The translations under genes and the position numbers were made by a program. DNA of 64,000 bases from Gloeobacter violaceus PCC 7421 (GTDB lineage Bacteria > Cyanobacteriota > Cyanobacteriia > Gloeobacterales > Gloeobacteraceae). Of this stretch, positions 1 through 6,666 are shown piece by piece; positions within the stretch are counted from its first letter, which is position 1; the number at the start of each line of letters is the position of its first letter. A model generated the notes under the pieces. It made no database searches. It had not been told where the DNA came from and worked only from the letters and a program-made list of their open reading frames with translations. Where the stretch lies: the NCBI RefSeq assembly GCF_000011385.1, contig NC_005125.1, forward strand, positions 1,736,001 to 1,800,000. The letters are read 5' to 3'.

Positions 1-302
1 AAGATCGTGCCGCCCACGGCGGTGCAGGTGCGCTCGACTAGAGCCGGACTCCAAGGTAGGCCAATGCGCCGAAATTCCTGAGCGCTTAAGATCCCTGCGC
101 AAAAATCCGCGACATAGCGCGGCGCGTGCACCAGTGTCAGCCACTCCCAACCGGCCCGCTCCGGCTCCCAAAATTGCTCCGGCCGGGCGACGCCCTGGTT
201 GAGCAAATAGTGGTGGAGGCGGCTGAATTTGCCCATTGGAAAGCGGTGGGCGGGGGGCAGGTTCGCCTCGTAGCGGGGGCTGTAAACGAAGGGCAGTTCC
301 AC
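1..302 (-). CDS. Histone deacetylase-like (AcuC/AphA) protein, partial
   Basis: The gene runs off the left edge, so only about 100 N-terminal residues are visible. They open with LPFVYSPRYEANLPPAHRFP and continue with a conserved-looking KFSRLHHYL stretch, which matches the start of bacterial HDAC-superfamily deacetylases (zinc amidohydrolases acting on acetyl-lysine, acetylpolyamines or similar amides). The catalytic His-His and Asp ligands lie beyond the edge and cannot be checked. The start is taken as a GTG 10 nt after the rpoZ stop, which makes it the third gene of a gmk-rpoZ-deacetylase run. The substrate cannot be predicted from this fragment. Confidence 0.75.
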   Translation of the reverse strand, partial: MELPFVYSPRYEANLPPAHRFPMGKFSRLHHYLLNQGVARPEQFWEPERAGWEWLTLVHAPRYVADFCAGILSAQEFRRIGLPWSPALVERTCTAVGGTI

Positions 303-312
303 GCCGAACGGC

Positions 313-534
313 TCAATCGCCGATGATTTCAGGCTCGTTCATTTCGTCGGACATCTCGAAGATGGCCCGCAGCACCGGTTTGAAGTTGCCGTCGTCGTCG
401 TTGAGATCTTCGTAGCGGCGGCGCTTGGCGCGGTTGGCCACCTGGACGGTGATGCGATAGCGGTTGGCGGCGGCGTCGACCAGTTGCTCGACGCGGCGCA
501 TCAACTCTGCGGTTTCAACCACCGGCTGGTTCAT
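313..534 (-). CDS. rpoZ: RNA polymerase omega subunit
   Basis: This 73-residue protein matches the omega subunit, which helps assemble and stabilise the beta-prime subunit of RNA polymerase. It begins [20 protein letters not shown], has the basic stretch [12 protein letters not shown], and ends with an acidic tail containing [13 protein letters not shown]. The length suits the short cyanobacterial omega. The ATG is preceded by GAGGA at about 8 nt, so it is preferred over an in-frame TTG five codons upstream. It overlaps the end of gmk by 20 nt, so translation is probably coupled; gmk-rpoZ adjacency is also common in other bacteria. Confidence 0.88.
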   Translation of the reverse strand: MNQPVVETAELMRRVEQLVDAAANRYRITVQVANRAKRRRYEDLNDDDGNFKPVLRAIFEMSDEMNEPEIIGD

Positions 535-1087
535 CGGGTATTTCCTCAAACAACAGACGTTCTACTGCTTCGACGGCCGCCGCCAGTTTGTCGTTGACCA
601 CCTGGTGATCGAAGCGGTCGGCTAGGGCCAGTTCTTCACGGGCGCGCGCCAGACGGCGCTCGATCGCCTCGGGCGCATCGGTGCCGCGGGAGCGCAGGCG
701 CTCCGCCAGCACCTCCAGCGAAGGCGGGCGAATGAATACCAGCATAGCCGCCGGAAAGTTGTTTTTGACCTGCAGCGCCCCTTGCACGTCGATTTCGAGG
801 ACCACCGGCTCGCCCACTGCCAGCCGTTCGAGCACCGGAGTCTTGGGAGTGCCGTAGTAATTGCCGACGTAGCAGGCCCACTCCAACAGATCATCCGTGG
901 CGATCCATTCTTCAAATTCGGCGGCGCTCAAAAAGCGATAGTCCCTGCCGTCGACCTCGCCGGGGCGCGGCGGGCGGGTGGTGGCCGACACCGAGACATA
1001 GAGCCCCGGGTGACGCTCGCGCACTTCCCGCAAGATCGTGTCTTTGCCGACGCCGCTCGGGCCGCTGAGCACCAGCAACCTACTCAA
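515..1087 (-). CDS. gmk: Guanylate kinase
   Basis: Guanylate kinase phosphorylates GMP to GDP with ATP. The P-loop GPSGVGKD lies near the N-terminus, followed by the GMP-binding stretch [19 protein letters not shown], the lid region YYGTPKTPV, and the LEIDVQGA segment. The frame stays open to 1267, but the family is about 190 residues. A TTG at 1087 gives [11 protein letters not shown] as the N-terminus and exactly that length; an ATG at 1132 would add 15 residues of unconserved sequence. The gene is divergent from the NFACT gene and overlaps rpoZ. Confidence 0.9.
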   Translation of the reverse strand: MSRLLVLSGPSGVGKDTILREVRERHPGLYVSVSATTRPPRPGEVDGRDYRFLSAAEFEEWIATDDLLEWACYVGNYYGTPKTPVLERLAVGEPVVLEIDVQGALQVKNNFPAAMLVFIRPPSLEVLAERLRSRGTDAPEAIERRLARAREELALADRFDHQVVNDKLAAAVEAVERLLFEEIPDEPAGG

Positions 1088-1265
1088 GGGATGCCCTGCA
1101 GGCGATCCGGCGGATCGCCGATAAAATGGCATGGCCTGATGCGCAGCGTTCCAATCCAATGGGCCGGACGTCCATAAAAGCAGGTACAGCATTTCCCGTA
1201 TCTCATCGTAACGCGCCCCCCGGCGGTGGGTGCGGCGGGCCGGGCACAAAGGAGTCGGGCTGAGC

Positions 1266-2981
1266 ATGCAAGCGGTCGATTTTACAGCGCTGAGCGCAGC
1301 GCGCGCCGAAATCCAATCCGCCTGGATTCCGGCGCGCGTCGAGCAGATTCGCCAGGACGATTACCAGACCATCAAACTGCAGCTGAAGACCTTTGCTGCC
1401 CAGCGCTGGCTGGTGGCCAGTTGCCACCCTCAGGCGGCCCGGCTGCACATGGGCGAAGCGAGCCGGGGCAAGGGGGCGCGCTTCTCCTTTGCTTCGACCC
1501 TGCATCAGTACCTGGGGGGCCGGGTGCTGGTGCACTGTGTACAGCCGCAATGGGAGCGGATCGTGCGGCTGGGTTTCGCCCGTCGCCCCGAGCAGGAGCC
1601 GGAGGTGGAACTGCATGTCGAGGTGATGGGCAAGTACAGCAACATCGTTCTCACCGATCCGAGCGGCCAGATCCTGGCCCTGGCCCACTCGGTCTCGGCC
1701 GCCCAGTCGCGGGTGCGGCCTTTGCTGTTGGGAGAAATCTACCAGTCGCCGCCGCCCTTGAGCGGCCCCATCCCCAACCCCGACGAACCCTTTGCAAGCT
1801 GGTGCGCCCGGCTTTCGGTGGTGCCCGGTCCTTTTGCCCCCACTTTGTTTAAAGCTTACCGCGGGGTCAGCCAGACCCTTGCCCAGCAGATGCTCGCCGA
1901 GGCGCATCTGCCCACAAAAGTGCATATTGCCGAACTTGCAGAAATCGACTGGCGGAGGCTCTGGGAACTCTGGCGGCAGTGGCTCGCCTGCCTAGGCGAG
2001 GGCAGCTACCGCCCCGGCTGGACCACCGGCGGCTACACGGTGCTCGGTTGGGATCTGCGCGCTCCCGAGCGCAGCGTGCACACCCTGTTGGATCGCTACT
2101 ACACCGCCCAGTTGCAGGCGGACCTGCTGCGCGCCCGCCGCTCGCGGTTGCAACAGATCCTCAAAGCGACCCTTGCCAAGGCCGTCAAGCGGCGCGCGGC
2201 CCTTGAGCAGATGCTCGCTGGTGCCGCCGAGGGCGAGCGCCACAAGCAGATGGCCGATTTGCTGATGGCTTATCTGCACCAGGGGGCCGAGCCGGGGGCC
2301 AGGCGCGTCGTGCTGGAGGACTTCGAAAGCGGCGAACCGGTAACCATTCCCCTCGACCCGACCAAAGATCTGGTGGCCAACGCCCAGGCTTACTACCGCC
2401 TGCACCGCAAGGCGAAGCGCGCCCGGCAGGCGGTGACGCCGCTGTTGGAGCAAGCCCGCGAGGAAGTGGCTTATCTGGAGCAAGTCGGTGCCACCGTCGA
2501 ACTATTGGGCGAGAGCACCGACCTCGAAGCGCTGCTGGAAGTGGAAGAAGAACTGGTCCAGCAGAAGTATGTCGAGGCCAAAGAGAAGCCGGCCACATCC
2601 GGTGAGACTGTGCCCTTTCACCGCTTTCTTCTAGAAGGCGAGCGTCTCGTGCTGGTGGGACGCAACAACCGCCAGAACGACCGGCTCACTTTCGAAGTGG
2701 CCTCGCCCGCGGATCTGTGGTTTCACGCCCAGGAGATTCCCGGCTCCCACGTGGTGCTCAAGTTGCCCCCCGGCCAGCAGGCCGACCCCGAGCAGATTCA
2801 ACTGGCGGCCAACGTCGCCGCTTACTTCAGCCAGGCCCGCCAGAGCGCCTTTGTGCCGGTGATCTATACCGAGCGGCGCTTCGTGCGCAAACTCAAAGGC
2901 GGCCGTCCCGGCCTGGTCACCTTCCGCGACGAAAAAGTGATCTGGGGCAATCCCAACGCGCTTCCCGACAGAGGAACATAG
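1266..2981 (+). CDS. NFACT / Rqc2-family ribosome quality control protein (RqcH-like)
   Basis: A 571-residue member of the NFACT family (FbpA, RqcH, Rqc2, NEMF). In studied bacteria RqcH binds obstructed 50S subunits and recruits Ala-tRNA for C-terminal tailing of stalled chains. The N-terminal NFACT-N domain begins at ALSAARAEI. A coiled-coil middle region follows, with Leu/Arg/Glu-rich heptads around residues 280-440. The C-terminal NFACT-R domain contains RFLLEGERLVLVGRNNRQND and DLWFHAQEIPGSHVVLK. ATG 1266 is chosen because homology begins at MQAVDFTALSAARAE, although the frame is open upstream. The gene is divergent from gmk across less than 200 nt. Confidence 0.85.
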   Translation: MQAVDFTALSAARAEIQSAWIPARVEQIRQDDYQTIKLQLKTFAAQRWLVASCHPQAARLHMGEASRGKGARFSFASTLHQYLGGRVLVHCVQPQWERIVRLGFARRPEQEPEVELHVEVMGKYSNIVLTDPSGQILALAHSVSAAQSRVRPLLLGEIYQSPPPLSGPIPNPDEPFASWCARLSVVPGPFAPTLFKAYRGVSQTLAQQMLAEAHLPTKVHIAELAEIDWRRLWELWRQWLACLGEGSYRPGWTTGGYTVLGWDLRAPERSVHTLLDRYYTAQLQADLLRARRSRLQQILKATLAKAVKRRAALEQMLAGAAEGERHKQMADLLMAYLHQGAEPGARRVVLEDFESGEPVTIPLDPTKDLVANAQAYYRLHRKAKRARQAVTPLLEQAREEVAYLEQVGATVELLGESTDLEALLEVEEELVQQKYVEAKEKPATSGETVPFHRFLLEGERLVLVGRNNRQNDRLTFEVASPADLWFHAQEIPGSHVVLKLPPGQQADPEQIQLAANVAAYFSQARQSAFVPVIYTERRFVRKLKGGRPGLVTFRDEKVIWGNPNALPDRGT

Positions 2982-3006
2982 AATCACCCCAGAGCCCAAC
3001 TTTTCT

Positions 3007-3228
3007 ATGCCGGAGCCGCAACTCGACATTCCCCAGGAACTGCCTTTGTTGAAGGCGCTCTGTTGGCAGACGGGGAGCACATCCGGTCTGTCGCCGCGCG
3101 AGATGTTGCAGATCTACGAACGCGGCTGGCGGTTTCGGGGCGTGCTTGCCGACCTCGGCGAGCAGGAGCGCGAATTCCTCCAGAAATTGATTCACCGCTT
3201 TGGCTCGGATCTCGATGTATCCTGCTAA
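3007..3228 (+). CDS. Small hypothetical protein, likely partner of the AbiEii-like ORF
   Basis: This 73-residue acidic protein has no catalytic signature. It contains LSPREMLQIYERGWRFRGVL followed by ADLGEQEREFLQKLI. From memory, short proteins of this kind often sit directly before AbiEii/AbiGii-type nucleotidyltransferase toxins in cyanobacteria, which would make it the antitoxin or accessory half. That role is inferred from position only. Its stop codon lies inside the next gene (14 nt overlap), as in coupled toxin-antitoxin pairs. Confidence 0.6.
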   Translation: MPEPQLDIPQELPLLKALCWQTGSTSGLSPREMLQIYERGWRFRGVLADLGEQEREFLQKLIHRFGSDLDVSC

Positions 3229-3625
3229 ACGAGAACGACACCGCCGCATCCTGGAGATTCTCGCCCGGTTGGATGCCGAATTTCTCGCACGCTGCCGCGC
3301 CCTGTTTGGCGGTGGTACGCTCATCAGCCTGCTGCACGGTGAATTTCGGTTGAGTCTGGATATCGACTTTCTCTGTTCGGTGGACGAGGGCTACCGCCTG
3401 CTGCGCACAGTGATCGGCGAGCGGGGATACAGGGCTTTGTTTGCAAGCCGAGAGGGCGTCTTGTTGCACAGGGAAATCCGCGCCGACCAGTACGGCGGCG
3501 CCCACTGGCAGCTGTTCGGGGCGGGACTGCCCGCGGTGCAGGTGAGCGATCTGTACCTGCCCGCGGACGGCAGCTTCCTGCGCGTCTCGACCTACGGCCG
3601 CGGTATCTGGCAGGTGGCGCTCTAG
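3215..3625 (+). CDS. Truncated AbiEii-like nucleotidyltransferase fused to a beta-propeller tail
   Basis: The first ~92 residues look like an AbiEii/AbiGii-family toxin core, with GGGTLISLLHGEFR and the metal-binding LDIDFL of a minimal nucleotidyltransferase. After HREIRADQYG the homology stops. The last ~45 residues (WQLFGAGLPAVQVSDLYLP, then LRVSTYGRGIWQVAL) resemble the closing blade of sialidase/BNR-type beta-propeller proteins. A full AbiEii is normally more than 200 residues, so the substrate-binding part is missing and activity is doubtful. The join lies near position 3490. The ATG at 3215 overlaps the small upstream gene. The stop codon overlaps the stop of the convergent protease gene within CTAG. 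Confidence 0.6.
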   Translation: MYPAKRERHRRILEILARLDAEFLARCRALFGGGTLISLLHGEFRLSLDIDFLCSVDEGYRLLRTVIGERGYRALFASREGVLLHREIRADQYGGAHWQLFGAGLPAVQVSDLYLPADGSFLRVSTYGRGIWQVAL

Positions 3626-4446
3626 GGTTTGAGGCCCGCTGGCACGCCGTTCGGGTACTGCTGCTTGATCGCCTCGGCGATACGCTCCAGACGTCTATCC
3701 GGGTCGGGGTGGGTGCTGAAAAATTCGGGCGGGCGGGCACCTCCCCCGGCCGCCTTCAGCGTGCGCATCACCGCAAGCAGCGAGCGCGGATCGTAGCCCG
3801 CCTCGGCCATGTAGGTAATGGCGAGCCGGTCTGACTCCAGTTCGTCCTCGCGGCCGAAGCGCATGTTGACCAGTTGCCCGAGGGCGGCGGCTACCGCGGC
3901 GCTGTTGCGGCTGGAGGGGTCGTAGGGGTCGTAGGTGGCGATCACCGCCGCCCCGGTGAGGCCCTGGGTCAACTGCTGCTTGGCCAGTTGCTCGGCGCCG
4001 TGGCGGCCCACCACGTGCCCAATCTCGTGGGCGAGGACGCCCGCCAGTTCGCCTTCGCTTTTGAGGCGGCCCAGCAGCGCGCTGGTGATAAAGATCTGGC
4101 CCCCGGGCAGGGCAAAGGCGTTCACCGTGCGCGGGTCGTCGAGCAGGTGAAATTTGAAGCGGTAGGGGCTGCGGCTTGCCGCAGTCCCGCGCACGAGCCG
4201 CTCGCCGACGCGATCGACCAGTTGCTGGCCCCGAGCGTCGCGCGAGGTGCCGCCGTACTGCCGCTGCAGTTGCGGCAACGCCTGCAATCCGAGGGCGATC
4301 TCCTGCTCGGGGGTAATCGTGATGTTTTGCTTCTCGCCGGTGACCGGGTTGACCTGGGTAGAACTGAAGTAAGTAAACAACGCGCCACCGGCCAAAACCA
4401 GTGCGATGAGCACGCGAAAGAAACCGCCGCCGGAAGATCTGCCCAT
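3622..4446 (-). CDS. M48-family membrane-anchored zinc metalloprotease
   Basis: A 274-residue peptidase of family M48 (Ste24/HtpX/LoiP relatives), likely acting on misfolded envelope proteins. A single N-terminal membrane segment (about residues 9-28) is followed by NPVTGEKQNITITPEQEIAL. The zinc site HEIGH is at residues 140-144, in the frame HEIGHVVGRHGAEQLA, and the third ligand is Glu202 in ELESDRLA. The C-terminal FFSTHPDPDRRLERI is typical of the family. The reading frame is open far upstream, but homology starts at ATG 4446 (MGRSSGGGFF). It converges on the chimeric toxin gene. Confidence 0.87.
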   Translation of the reverse strand: MGRSSGGGFFRVLIALVLAGGALFTYFSSTQVNPVTGEKQNITITPEQEIALGLQALPQLQRQYGGTSRDARGQQLVDRVGERLVRGTAASRSPYRFKFHLLDDPRTVNAFALPGGQIFITSALLGRLKSEGELAGVLAHEIGHVVGRHGAEQLAKQQLTQGLTGAAVIATYDPYDPSSRNSAAVAAALGQLVNMRFGREDELESDRLAITYMAEAGYDPRSLLAVMRTLKAAGGGARPPEFFSTHPDPDRRLERIAEAIKQQYPNGVPAGLKP

Positions 4447-4654
4447 GGATGTAACGAATTGGATGGTGTGAAAAGTGGGTGCACCGATTCGATTGAAAAC
4501 GTGGTCGATCCTACCTATCTGCAATCGGCAGCGACGAGGAACGGGTACCCCTGCGAAGCCGCCGATGTCACGATACAAGTTCACCCGCTCGTGCGCCATC
4601 ATCCCGGGGACGCACCCGGCGTGCGGTGCACAGCGAGAGCGACGATACCGTAGG

Positions 4655-4795
4655 TGTAGCGACCAGCAATAGTAGAGGCTCCGACCTGCAATAAGGGCAA
4701 AGTGAGCCAGGATTAAATGCAACCAAGCCAACAATGACTGTACCTCGACCTGCAATATTGCAGCTGAGCCAGCATTAATTGCAAATGGCTGGAAC
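4655..4795 (+). repeat. Left array of ~21-22 bp degenerate repeats
   Basis: Blocks start near 4661 (GACCAGCAAT), 4683 (GACCTGCAAT), 4704 (GAGCCAGGAT), 4725 (CAAGCCAACAAT), 4747 (GACCTGCAAT) and 4766 (GAGCCAGCAT). The spacing is about 21, 21, 21, 22 and 19 nt. Two sub-types alternate: GACCTGCAATA and GAGCCAGSATTAAWTGCAA. Period and degeneracy look like a row of protein-binding sites, not a coding repeat. Confidence 0.65.
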
Positions 4796-4967
4796 CCTTG
4801 ACAGACTACATTCACGTTGGTAGAGAAAAAGGTAAGAGACCCATCAGGAGATGACAAAACCTGGCTTCGAATCCTATGATCGGCTCTGTTGACTGCTGAA
4901 AGGTCGAGCCTTCGTGCATCGACTCTCGTGAGCAGAAGGGTAGGGAGTCGGAGGTTTTCCTGCCCTC

Positions 4968-5133
4968 CAGTTGCACTTAATCCTAGCCAAGACGGACGAT
5001 TGCAGGTTGAGGGCGGATGGTTGCAGGTCCGGGTGCATTTATGCCTGGTCCACAGTAATCCCTGGTTGCAATTAACCCCGGTCGAGAATCTCCTTATTGC
5101 AGGTTCGGGCCTCTACTATTGCTGGCTGCTAAA
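4968..5133 (-). repeat. Right array of ~21-22 bp degenerate repeats (inverted)
   Basis: Read on the minus strand, this is the counterpart of the left array. The plus strand shows GCACTTAATCCTAGCC (ending 4987), ATTGCAGGTTG (ending 5009), TTGCAGGTCC (5021-5030), ATGCCTGGTCC (5041-5051), GGTTGCAATTAACCCCGGTC (ending 5083), ATTGCAGGTTC (5096-5106) and ATTGCTGGCTGC (5118-5129). Most repeats are 21-22 nt apart; one interval near 5052-5083 is irregular. The outer two repeats are nearly exact inverted copies of the outer two on the left. Confidence 0.65.
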
Positions 5134-5181
5134 GCTAGGCTCCAAGGGCGAAAGGCTCTCAAAAGGGAGTTGACTGAGGTT

Positions 5182-5805
5182 ATGGACATGAAGCAGACGC
5201 TGGTAATGGCGATCCGGTCTCAGTTTATGCGGCCCTGCGGGTTTGCAGGCTGGCTCGTCGGATGGGAGATGGCACTGCGGTCGTCGAACCGCAAGCGTAA
5301 CGTGTGGGCAGTCGGTCTGCTCGGGGTGGAGCCAACCGACCGCGTCCTTGAGATCGGCTTCGGGCCGGGGATCGCGATCCGGGAGCTGAGCCGCCGGGCG
5401 ACGCACGGCCTTGTGTGTGGCGTCGATCACTCGGAAGTCATGGTCCGGCAAGCGACCAGGCGCAACGCGGACGCCGTACGCGCGGGCCGTGTGGAGCTGC
5501 GTTGCGGTTCGGCCGAGCACCTGCCGGCGTTTGAGGAGCCGTTTGCCAAGGTCTTGGCCGTGAACAACATGGGCATGTGGCGCGATCCAGGCGAGCGGCT
5601 GAAAGAGCTTCATAGCCTCATGCGGCCCGGAGGACGGATCGCGATCGTCTCCCAGCCGCGGTGCCACGGTGCCACGGCGGAGACAACAGTGGCTGCAGGC
5701 CGCGAGATCGCGGCACGTCTCACAGAGGCGGGCTTCACGTGCATCCGATCGGACACGCTTGCGCTCAAACCCCCCGTCGTCTGCGTAATCGGCGAGGTCT
5801 CATGA
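5182..5805 (+). CDS. Class I SAM-dependent methyltransferase
   Basis: A 207-residue Rossmann-fold methyltransferase. Motif I is VLEIGFGPGIAIREL; the acidic residue after strand 2 is in GVDHSEVM; the post-II region CGSAEHLPAFEEPFAKVLAV precedes the motif IV position NNMGMW; and LRPGG-like MRPGGRIAIVSQ follows. The substrate is unknown; small UbiE-like enzymes are the nearest type. The frame extends to 5119, into the repeat element, so ATG 5182 (with ATG 5188 as alternative) is chosen where homology begins. The gene lies between the repeat element and an insertion sequence, so it is likely accessory. Confidence 0.78.
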   Translation: MDMKQTLVMAIRSQFMRPCGFAGWLVGWEMALRSSNRKRNVWAVGLLGVEPTDRVLEIGFGPGIAIRELSRRATHGLVCGVDHSEVMVRQATRRNADAVRAGRVELRCGSAEHLPAFEEPFAKVLAVNNMGMWRDPGERLKELHSLMRPGGRIAIVSQPRCHGATAETTVAAGREIAARLTEAGFTCIRSDTLALKPPVVCVIGEVS

Positions 5806-5843
5806 AGACTGCTGTGGTGGACAAGGTCGCCTAGGGCGTGTCA

Positions 5844-6257
5844 TCAATTTAGCCAAACGACCGCCGCTGCAAGATAAACGGCTCCCAGAAAATGGATAGC
5901 CCGCTTGTCGTACCGCGTCGCTATCGCCCGATATTGCTTCAGCCTTGCAAAGAAGTTCTCTATCAAGTGCCGCGCTTTGTACAAGTCCTTGTCATACTCC
6001 CGCGCCACCTTGCGGTTGCTCTTAGACGGGATTACCGCTGTCTTTCCCGCACACTCAAGCACTTCTATCACCCGCTCATCCGCGTCGTAGCCCTTCTCCC
6101 CAATCACCGTCCCAGAGGCCAGACCCACCAAAAGCACATCCGCCCCCTCTAGGTCACTCGCCTGACCTGCCGTCAGATGAAAGCTCAACGGGTTGCCCAA
6201 AGCATCGACCGTGGCATGGATCTTCGTACTTAGTCCCCCGCGACTGCGACCGATTGC
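5844..6257 (-). CDS. IS5-family transposase, C-terminal ORF (orfB)
   Basis: This second frame encodes GRSRGGLSTKIHATVDALGN followed by LSFHLTAGQASDLEGADVLL. The second catalytic Asp is in VIGEKGYDADE and the catalytic Glu in ARHLIENFFARLKQYRAIAT. It has no convincing start of its own (the first ATG, at 6200, is inside conserved sequence), so it would be expressed only by frameshifting from orfA. The open frame begins right after an in-frame TAA at 6258-6260. Confidence 0.75.
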   Translation of the reverse strand, partial: AIGRSRGGLSTKIHATVDALGNPLSFHLTAGQASDLEGADVLLVGLASGTVIGEKGYDADERVIEVLECAGKTAVIPSKSNRKVAREYDKDLYKARHLIENFFARLKQYRAIATRYDKRAIHFLGAVYLAAAVVWLN

Positions 6258-6606
6258 TTAGAGTCACGCTCCCCCCCTTTGCCCCAGCACTGTGTTGGTG
6301 GGCGCGCACAATCGTCGAGTCAATCATCGCGTATTCATTGTCCGCGTCTTGGGCCAGATGCTCGAAGACCCTTTGCCAGACACCCGATTTGGACCAACGG
6401 CTGAAGCGGGTGTGCACGACGCGAAAATCGCCGAAGCGGGCGGGCAGGTCTCGCCAGGGAATGCCTGCTCTGTAGCGGAACAGGACGGCTTCGATGAACA
6501 AGCGATTGTCTTTAGCGGTGACGCCGACGGTCCCTTCGCGTCCTGGCAGAAGGTCTTTGATGCGTTCCCATTGGTCGTCTCGCAGGGCATAGCGTCTGGT
6601 TGTCAT
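6154..6606 (-). CDS. IS5-family transposase, N-terminal ORF (orfA)
   Basis: Opens with RYALRDDQWERIKDLLPGR and FRYRAGIPWRDLPARFGDF, the typical IS5/IS427 N-terminal DNA-binding region. The first catalytic Asp is in AMIDSTIVRAH. After AKGGS the frame leaves the family sequence; the expected continuation IGRSRGGLSTKIHATVDALG lies in another frame. The shift falls near 6257-6260, where a TAA stop in the second frame sits next to the point homology resumes. It may be programmed frameshifting, as in some IS427-like elements, or a single-base insertion that kills the gene. Confidence 0.8.
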   Translation of the reverse strand: MTTRRYALRDDQWERIKDLLPGREGTVGVTAKDNRLFIEAVLFRYRAGIPWRDLPARFGDFRVVHTRFSRWSKSGVWQRVFEHLAQDADNEYAMIDSTIVRAHQHSAGAKGGSVTLSNRSQSRGTKYEDPCHGRCFGQPVELSSDGRSGE

Positions 6607-6666
6607 GTCTGGAACTTGCGGGAGTAGAGATCTCCTTCAATTTTTTTAGCTAATTGATGACAGGCC

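Larger units (their letters stand above)
4655..5133. mobile_element. Element of ~480 bp bounded by inverted arrays of ~21-22 bp repeats
   Basis: The outer ~40 bp at both ends are near-identical inverted repeats: GACCAGCAATAGTAGAGGC at 4661 versus the complement of the stretch ending near 5130, followed on both sides by a CCTGCAATAAGG block. Inward from each end, similar blocks recur every ~21-22 bp, in inverted orientation at the two ends. The outermost bases read TGTAGC on the left and GCTAAA on the right. The centre (about 4796-4967) has no convincing ORF. Several binding-site-like repeats at each end recall the ends of Tn7-like transposons (TnsB sites), so a transposase-less derivative is a possible reading. 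It could also be an unrelated palindromic repeat family. Confidence 0.5.
5835..6666 (-). mobile_element. IS5-family (IS427-like) insertion sequence, 832 bp
   Basis: The ends are inverted repeats: GGCGTGTCATCAATTTAGC at 5835 and the complement of GCTAATTGATGACAGGCC ending at 6666. The element is flanked by CTAG on both sides (5831-5834 and 6667-6670), the expected 4-bp target duplication. It carries one DDE transposase split over two frames. The right-hand CTAG contains the TAG stop codon of cbiD, so the insertion landed in that stop codon, and target duplication preserved it. Size, split transposase and end sequence fit the IS427 branch of IS5. Confidence 0.88.

Noticed and set aside
3874-4653. 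Long plus-strand ORF of 259 codons
   Set aside because: It lies over the M48 protease in the opposite strand and has the Gly/Gln/Ala-rich composition typical of antisense frames in GC-rich DNA.
4845-4890. CTTCGAATCC resembles a tRNA T-loop
   Set aside because: Neither the T-stem nor an acceptor or anticodon stem can be paired around it, so no tRNA is called.
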